Assembly (NCBI GenBank): GCA_015680685.1
Contig: MNCI01020452.1
Span: 312,420-376,419, forward strand
Source of the DNA: Gnetum montanum
Lineage: Eukaryota > Streptophyta > Gnetopsida > Gnetales > Gnetaceae
DNA length: 64,000 bases
Direction of reading: 5' to 3'
Shown here: in pieces, positions 56,500 to 64,000 of the stretch
How positions within the stretch are numbered: position 1 is the first letter of the stretch
Layout of the letters: every line of letters begins with the position of its first letter
Made by a program: the position numbers and the translations under genes
The notes under the pieces: generated by a model
Told to the model about the DNA's origin: nothing
Database searches by the model: none
The model's input: only the letters and a program-made list of their open reading frames with translations

Positions 56500-58430
56500 C
56501 TTACAACTTAGTTGTGGGGGATATGACCATCCATGTTGATATTATATAAGTGGCTCCTCAGTTTTAAACTTTTTTTACACTATTTTTAATACATTTTTCA
56601 TTTTCTTTAGTATTTTATAAATTTTCTATATTTTACTTTATTTGAAATTTTCGTATAGTTCTTTGTTTTTCTTTATTGCCATTAGCTCTTAGGTGCCAAT
56701 TACAGCTACTAATTGATGGTGGTTTGTAACTTCATTGATTATTTGATTGCAAATGACTAGATTTCATTTTAGAATTTTGACATTTACTAATGGGGCATTG
56801 ATTTTTTTCATGATAATAAGTAGTGAGTCCATGTCATCCATCACTCCACACAACTCTATGGTGTTCCTCGTTTCAGAAAAATGAGATTTCTTCATAATAA
56901 CAACTTATAATGAATGGGTGATCTTAGTACTTTCCAAACTTGGGATGAATTAAGTGGATGGACAAGGGTGTTCCTTCAAGGGGATTTCTCACTTTTGTAC
57001 TTGCCCACCGTTTGGTGTTGCATGAGTATTTCCATGGATTTCTCACCATTCCTTCATCAACCAATAAATAGGAAGCATTGTTTTTGCATGGTGTGGTTTC
57101 CATTTGAAAAACAAAAAGAGAAGAAAAAATAGAAAGAAGCAATGTTAAAGCACACCCCTTAGAAATTATAATGGGCTACAAGCACTAGTTATGGAGCTAG
57201 AAATACATGTGACCCATGACTAAAGGAATCCATCTAACTAAGGCCCTTTTCACTTCCTACTTTTCTTTTCTCCTTTCTTTAGAATGGTGAGTGGTTTGTG
57301 GGGATGTTCTTGTTTTGTGGAGTGTTGAATGGGTTAATGTGCCAATGCAAAGTAATTGTAAGGGGATGGTCTGAATTTAAAACTAAGGGAGGAAGTTCTC
57401 TAGTCATATTAATCACATACTCCACAAGGGACTTCATGTGACCAAAATGCAGGACTCAATTCCATACTCTCTCTTCTTCACCTATTCTTTCCATATACCA
57501 TCTCAATGCATCTTATCATGATGGTATCAATGGATTTATTTTGAGATAGTCTTAATTCTTTAGTAGCTTATTTGGTTATTAGATTCTTAAAAATCCACAA
57601 CCATTAATCATCCTTGGGGTCCATAGACTCTTTGGTTTGAGGGCATGCAAAGGCATTAAGGACATGAGCCTACTATGGGGAGGAACCACCTACATACTCC
57701 TTGGTTGGGATGGTTAAGTTCCTTATCCCTTGGCCATTTTTCTTTCAAAACGTATGTTTTCCACTACGATGGATCCCATTTTGCATTCCTTGGCAATAAA
57801 CCTTCTCCTAAATCTCTTTTTGAAATGTATTCCTAGCACTCTTCAAGCATTCCTCATTATTCTCAGCTTTTATGGCTTCCTCTAGATACCAATTGCATGA
57901 GATAACTCCTTTTCCATACTTAGTTTTAATTGTAAAAAAATTTTATTTTTTAACTGCATCAATGCATCCTCACCAATGTAGCACAAAAACACTATAAATG
58001 CGCATTGACACTTAGAATTGTTTTCACATTTTCTTTCAAATGCCATTGGAGTTTTTGCCATTTTTAGAGCTTGAAACCTTCCTAAGCCTATAACATCCTA
58101 ACATATTGTCCAAATCTACTTGTTCTTTGACCCTACAGCTATTGAAGGTGAGCTTTACATTATGGGGGCCATAAACCTATGGTTTTTGACATAAACTTTT
58201 TTTAACTCTGACATGGTTTAAGTATTAAAATAATATTAAATATCACTAATTCACTAAAGTTAAACCTCACCAAAAAACTTAGGTAGCCATTATAATAAAA
58301 TAATAATAAAATATTTTTAAAATGATCAATATACCATGATCATAATAAGCCTAAGTGTAACTAGCCAAATGAGACAAGGTATTAAAGTATTATAAGTTAC
58401 ACATAAACCACTAATCCTTGGCTATGCTTA
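56500..58430 (+). other. Noncoding spacer of element C
   Basis: It resembles the tail of A at 26550-28140, including AACTCTATGGTGTTCCT and a CACCCCTTAG/CACCTCTTA-type block. No coding motif is recognised. Confidence 0.55.
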
Positions 58431-58439
58431 TGATCATAG

Positions 58440-61270
58440 ATGATGCCAAAGATAATATTGGAAGAAAGACCATCTAGACCATGGGATAAGTGGTCAAGAG
58501 GGGGAAGGGACTAGAAGTCACAACAACCCTAGGAAGGAGAGGCAAAAACACATGCCATAAGACCTCTTCAAGAGGAGCCCAAAGTCGAATTTGTTCATCA
58601 GATTCCCATAGTGGAAACATGCCATTCTAGGTTAGATAACGTACTAGGGCCTCAACCAAATTTTAAGGTCACCTTGACCAAGGCCTACTTAAGACAAATT
58701 CATTCTAAGAAGATTCAAAGTATTGTTCTCCAAGAACTTAACTTTAGTCCCTTTTGAACATGACATTAGAACAAGTGAAGACTCAATTGTAAGGATCTCC
58801 CATGTGGCCTATTCTTTTATTGAGGAGTGGTACATGGGAGAAACTTATCTCTTCTAGAATAATAGGTAACTAAATGGAATAGTGAAGATCAAGGACATCA
58901 TTGTATCCTATTCAGTCAAGGCCATTGCAAAGGCCCTTAGGTAAATAGATAGTGGAGTAAATTTGGAGAAGATATCGATGCAAGTGGACTTTAAAGTGAA
59001 AAAGGAATGGTTCCAATGGTGCTATGGAGTGGACCATAAGGAGTATGGTACACTCACCAAGGTAGAGAGGGCCTATTTTAAGATGGTAGCCTACCACCTA
59101 AACCCAATAGTAAGGCCAAGTAAGATCAGAGTCTTTTTTTCCTGTGCATGTGTTGATCTAAGTAGAAATTTCTTGGTCAAACTTCCATAGCTTATCATTC
59201 TAGATATTGAGAACAGATTAAAAGAGAATGAGTGTGGGAGAAAGGCACTTCCATTTCCTTACCTGATCTAAAAAATTTATAAAAGAGGAGGGATAGCTTG
59301 TTATACTAATGACACAATTCATCATGATCCTACCACATCTTGATAGGAGATGATGTAAAATAAAGCATCCACCAAGTTACTTGAAGAGGAGCAACCACCA
59401 CCACCACCACTTGCTCAAGAAACAATGTTAGAGGCTCATGCTACAATTGAACACATGCAGAAGCTTTGTGAGAAACTCTTGTAGTAGCAATAGGAAGTAA
59501 AAAGTGATGGAGAACCTTCAATCTACTAACTATCATTGAGTCACCTCAACAAAGTCACTGATACCATTAGCTTGCTAGAGGAGATTGCATTGCTATTGTC
59601 CACACATTTAATGTAGGTGCTCATAAGATTTAATCTAAGTGCTTGAGAACTAATGGTATCCATTCCCATATAACAAAAATTTCTAGAGATCTCTGGGAGC
59701 ATTGCCATTTTTTTAGTACAATTGGTGGAGGGCAAGGGAGCAATTGTTTTGGTGATGCAAGATCATGTACAAGAAACAATGATAAAGGTGGTGGCCAAAC
59801 ATGTGGTAGAATCATTAAATGATCCTATGACCATTATTCTAGATGTTGCTACACTCAAAGATGTGCAAGTGTCCATAGGAGTAGGTAGCAGAAGGCTAAT
59901 TGTAGCCCAACATGAGGACATGTTAACTGGCTATTGGGAATCAGGCAACCACTTCTGGAGATCTTTGATCTCCCAAAAAACATCATTGTTATTTAGTTGA
60001 AGCTATTGGATATCAAGGGAAAGCTCCTCATTGAAAACACCCAACTTGAAATAACCATGAATTAAAATCGATAGTTTGTTATTGAAGCTGTAGAATTGAA
60101 AGCCTTCTTGGATGGTTCCATCATTCTTAGCCTAACAATTACACAAGATGAACCTTTCTTGCATCTTTAGAACAAACTCAAAGAGGCTAAGAATGTAAAG
60201 GAGGTGGTGGTCTTCAATGTGTCCTTATTGAAGGCCATGACCTTTAACACTGATATGGACTTTTTGTAAGTCCACAAGGAGAACTTAACTCTGACCAAGG
60301 ACATTCATCACCTACATAATGTTGAAGCACACAAAAGGATTAGATGGTTGAATTTGTATGAAAAAAGAAAGAGCATCTTTCCAAGATAAACATGGACCTA
60401 AGGAGGTTGGTATCCAAAAATTGAAATCTCTCAATAAAGGAAGTCCATGCCCTTTGTCAAAAAACAACCATTGAGGTAGCTACCTGGAAGAATGAAGCCC
60501 TAAAATTTAAACATGTAAAAAATCATTACATGGACTAGGTTGGCCTCCTCAAGGAGGCAAATGAAAAGGAGATTCAATTAATGAAGGAAAAAATAAATGA
60601 GGTCCTCTATCAACTCCAACAAAGAGGTGATATGTGGCAATTAATCTTTGATGGATTGAATGCCTACAACAAAGTAAAAATCTTCCTAAAGGATTTGTAG
60701 ATTGAAGAGATGATAGAATACATGAAGCTTGCCAACCTCCATTATGCAAACTTGACAATGCTGATAGTAGGAAGGCCATAGTCAAAGTTGGAGAAATTGA
60801 TGGCATTGTACCTCCTTTATGAGGCCAAGTTCAAGCATCATAACAACATAAAGCAAAAGCTAGAAATAATGAATGCAGAGCTTGAAGTTCTTTAGAGCTA
60901 ATTTACAAACTAGTGATTTGTTGTTGAGAACCTAGCCAAAAGGATGAATGACTACCAAAAACTATAGAAAATTGTTAGGATGTTTGATGTCAAATGAAAA
61001 TAATTCATAGCTTGGTTTTTTAATGTCAAGAAGTTGTTCTTAGTAATGCCTGGTTTGTAGGACATCCTCATACCAATCCACATTGGTAATGATTCATGGA
61101 CTATGTATGATCCATAGAGCAAGGAGAAGAAGATGAAGACATTGTTGGATGCCTTTTGCCTTACAACAGAAGTAGCAGCTATTGTAGGGTAGCTACAACC
61201 ACCACCTCAACCTTAACCACCATGAGGACCAGAGGCTAGAGAAGGTCCTTTAGTGTCCTAAGAGCCTCTA
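58440..61270 (+). pseudogene. Long accessory ORF of element C
   Basis: The ATG at 58440 opens MMPKIILEERPSRPWDKWSR, and a largely single reading with stops continues for about 2.8 kb. The N-terminal half includes KIKDIIVSYSVKAIAKALR, VKKEWFQWCYGVDHKEYGTL, YFKMVAYHLNPIVRPSKI and KALPFPYLI followed by KRGGI. This recalls the 'putative plant transposon protein' domain found near plant gypsy elements, by memory of its pattern only. A Pro run (EEEQPPPPPLAQE) leads to a long coiled-coil half. The last part (60545-61260) matches element B at 46800-47460 block for block. Its role is unknown; now inactive. Confidence 0.55.
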
Positions 61271-61497
61271 CCTCTTGGCACTATTTTATCTTCTCTTCAT
61301 CTTGAATCATTAAATGATTTCCAACTATCCAATTTTGCAAAGGTGCTCGATTTTTTTTTTCTAAACATCCATTTTTGTAATTATTATAATTCTATACAAT
61401 CAAGCACTTAGAGTTAGTTAGTTTGTGGTTTCATAACTTTTCAATTTTGTAAGAAGCTCAATACTACATTTTTTCACTCAAGGATGAGTTTTTAGTT

Positions 61498-61509
61498 AGT
61501 TGTGGAGTA
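61498..61509 (+). other. Polypurine tract of element C
   Basis: AGTTGTGGAGTA before the LTR start TGATGAATCATATG, preceded by the lineage phrase AAGGATGAGTTTTTAGTT. Confidence 0.6.
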
Positions 61510-62340
61510 TGATGAATCATATGTTAGGCTACATTGACAGGCAGGCATCAGCTCATCCTCGTCAATGCATGGGTTGATGCATCAACATAGTGTCTATATC
61601 TACCTATATAAATGCGCATACCCACTGCATTTATGATATTAGTGAGTTAGTAGCATAACAAAGTTCTTGAAATTTGTGCCCATAAGAGTTAGCATATTTT
61701 CTAAGTGCCCGTAGTAGGACTTCAAGGATTGTAAGGATCCTTATTTGAGCATCAATGTACTTGGATACCTTGATGTGACAATAATAAAGATGAGATTCTA
61801 GAAACTCCTTGTAACACTCAGAATAGATTAATTTTACTTTCATGCACTTTATATTCATGTTCTTAATTAATTAATATGCTTAAGTAATAAACGTAAGTAC
61901 TACCACCTTCAACATACTGTTAACTCTTGGTAGTCCTAGCAGTGCTAGCGCTTGGTGCATCTAGTAGCCTAACGCTTGGTAACCCAGTAGCATCATAACA
62001 AGTTCAGGATGTGTACAGAAGGTGGGATTGGATACTTATGTTAGGAAATAGAATAAGGCATTAGATAGCTACTTAGATTAGTTTCCAATTAATCACTTTA
62101 TTTTGCACTTAGAATTAATCAAATAAAATATAAAACTAATAAAAATCATGTACCTTGGCTCACACTTAACCATGCACTTGCACTTATACAAGTAAAGCAA
62201 AGAAGACAACAATCACATCGTTAGGTCATTATCTTTGTTATTGGCATTTAGAAAGCTAAAGTCCATGGAATTCAACTATATTGCTAGTACAATGCTTGTG
62301 ATTCATATGGTTGGGCATAAGAACTACTTGCCACTCATCA
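61510..62340 (+). repeat. 3' LTR of element C (831 bp)
   Basis: It pairs with 32027-32816. TATATAAAT lies at 61605-61613. It ends CCACTCATCA, followed by TSD ATCAT at 62341-62345. Confidence 0.9.
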
Positions 62341-62417
62341 ATCATCAAGGAGAAAGTATAAAGAAAAAGCCTAATGATTTTGGAATGGCTTTTTTCAAGT
62401 TTTCATCCTTATAATTA

Positions 62418-62640
62418 TTGGTACATTTCTAACCATTTCATGGAGTGGACTTTATAAGGTGTTAGCATTGGTGGTAAATTATTATGAAAAACAAAGAAGA
62501 GCTTAAGATTGAAAAAGGATTCCATGCTAAAAGAAGAGAGGGTTCCTAAGCTAAAGAGCTATGGAGGTATTAAAGCTTGAACAATGGTTTATGTTCCTTC
62601 AAGCATTTCTAAATGCCTATGTAATAAGCTTGAAAAGAAC
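62418..62640 (+). repeat. Possible D-type LTR fragment
   Basis: TTGGTACATTTCTAACCATT and GGAGTGGACTTTATAAGGT resemble the start of the D terminal repeats at 37267 and 52321. Similarity fades after about 100-200 bp and no second copy is seen in the window. Confidence 0.4.
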
Positions 62641-63755
62641 TTTGGAATAATAGCTTTTGCATATTATAAAATCTAGTTGAATGAGCAAGATTAACTTATT
62701 ACTTTAAAACAAAAGCTTTAGTTTTAGTTCCTTTTTGGCTTTAGCACAAAAGCTATTATTCAATTAAAGCCCTAAAATTTCAAAAAGAATGAGATGATAT
62801 ATGTTAAGGCTACTAGAAGTAGAAACTATTTTAGCTATGAAAAACCTTGTGAGAAACAAGTTTCATTACACTCAACTTTAAACCTAACACTTCCATTAGC
62901 TACAGTTTATTTTGCTTTTGGTTCCACCATTAGATCCTTACAATAAGGATACAAGATTATGAAGGTAGAGAAGACTTAGAAAAGATATTTAAACTCTAAA
63001 AAATATAGGAAATGAAGCTTCATAAGCCATTATCAATGTATCTAGCTCATTGTAGCAATTAAAAATTTTGGTTTCTCGAAGATCAAAAATCTCAGTCCAA
63101 TAGCTTTAACCGCGAATCCCCATGGCCTTTGAAAAATGGGATTCAAGGTACCCTAGATGGTTTGGCAAATCACCCAAGGACTTGGAAAATGTTAACAGGT
63201 TTAGAAAAATTTAAAATGCAATACAGATCTAAGAAAATAAATGTACATAATGAAAAAATAAATTAAACTTGCACATAAAATAAAACTTTAAACATTATTA
63301 TAGAATAAAGGGGATTCAGAAATGTGTACAAGAATGCCTGAGGTAAGGGGGTTCACTTCAATGATGGCTTGGAATCTATTGCTCCACAATATGGATTCTT
63401 CACAACTTCCAAAAATGTGAAACTTTGCTACAAATTTGCAACATTGGTGTTATAAGAGATGTAACAATGCCTATGGGGACTCCATACTAAGAGGATTTGA
63501 GAGGCTACATTTTTGCAAGGTTGTAAGAGCTCTCAACATGCCAAAAATGACAAAGGGAGGAACTAAAAAAAAGTGTGAAACCCTTACATGGTGTTGGATG
63601 CTTGGTTTTATAGGGTTTTGGACATAAATTTAGAAGCAAATTTTTCTTGATTGTAGTTGCAAGTGGATTACAAATTTCTACCATGCTCAAGTTAGGTTGG
63701 TGTCCAAATTTGGGGGTTACCATATATGGTAAGTGTTATACCTCCATTGTCATTC
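62641..63755. other. AT-rich flank without recognisable gene
   Basis: Only short frames are present. The 63436-63627 frame and its antisense partner show no known motif. Confidence 0.5.
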
Positions 63756-63759
63756 CATT

Positions 63760-63945
63760 TACTAAAAATAATAATAGGGGTGCAACATCCACACTAGGGG
63801 GAATCACATCCACAGTGGAGGGATGACATCCATGTTGTTGGGATGGCATCCATGCTAGGGTTAGATCTTCTATGTTGGGGGTAGATCTTCCACATTGGGG
63901 ATAGATCTTCCATGTTGGGGGGATGGAATTCATGCTAAGAGTAGG
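63760..63945. repeat. Minisatellite-like stretch
   Basis: Imperfect units of about 25 bp built around TAGATCTTCCATGTTGGGGG and GGGATGGCATCCATG repeat about seven times. They are irregular and G-rich on the plus strand. Confidence 0.6.
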
Positions 63946-64000
63946 TGAGATCTATCCCCCTCAAGTGTTTCTAGTGTAGAAAATGTTATACCCCCCGCCG

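Larger units (their letters stand above)
32027..62340 (+). mobile_element. Ty3/gypsy element C, outer shell of a four-level nest
   Basis: LTRs at 32027-32816 and 61510-62340 match each other, and a perfect 5-bp TSD (ATCAT) lies at 32022-32026 and 62341-62345. Its own internal sequence is 32817-36107 and 55907-61509. The middle is occupied by copia-like element K and the elements nested inside it. C keeps gag, protease, part of integrase and a long accessory ORF, but RT and RNase H are deleted. Without the nested insertions the element is about 10.5 kb. Confidence 0.9.

Noticed and set aside
63760-63945. CRISPR array at right edge
   Set aside because: Units are irregular, diverged and lack constant repeat/unique spacer alternation.

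Overview
The window looks like plant nuclear DNA. It is AT-rich and CpG-poor, holds no intact cellular gene, and is built almost entirely from old, stop-riddled LTR retrotransposons with long LTRs (about 0.85-1.1 kb). The elements are plant-type: Ty3/gypsy copies with a tRNA-Asp-like primer site, copia-like copies with a tRNA-iMet-like primer site, and one Tat-like element with an RNase H remnant. Deep nesting and heavy decay suggest a large plant genome such as a gymnosperm, but the species cannot be fixed from the sequence. Coding entries are therefore mostly pseudogenes, and element boundaries rest on LTR pairs, primer sites and target-site duplications (TSDs) read by eye.

Layout. 1-2713: minus-strand gypsy element cut by the window edge, inserted in the 5' LTR of a non-autonomous copia-like element (to 5800). 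6621-13408: complete minus-strand gypsy-type element F with TSD ACATA, carrying gag and an unknown ORF but no pol. 14542-15439: solo LTR. 17.2-18.5 kb: tandem repeats of about 250 bp. 19501-29728: element A, a full-length plus-strand gypsy element with TSD CCTAG, inserted in the A box of a tRNA-like SINE. The SINE family continues as a cluster to about 31.9 kb. A's 3' LTR holds a GC- and CpG-rich segment ending at an N, which looks foreign or mis-assembled.

32027-62340 is a four-level nest. Gypsy element C (TSD ATCAT) contains copia-like element K (36108-55906). K contains Tat-like element D (37267 to about 53188). D contains gypsy element B (38797-48600). D carries captured pieces of two host genes, a leucine-rich-repeat receptor and a pentatricopeptide-repeat protein. 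62341-64000 is a flank with a possible D-type LTR fragment and a minisatellite-like stretch.

A, B, C and the left-edge element are one gypsy lineage. They share LTR ends (TGATGAG...CTCATCA), the tRNA-Asp-type primer site, an unusual gag N-terminus and the order gag-PR-RT-RNase H-IN. B and C also carry an extra coiled-coil ORF downstream of integrase. F shares LTR type, primer site and gag core but has lost pol, so it probably depended on relatives for movement. The most notable points are the captured LRR/PPR fragments, the accessory ORF, the SINE cluster and the CpG-rich insert.
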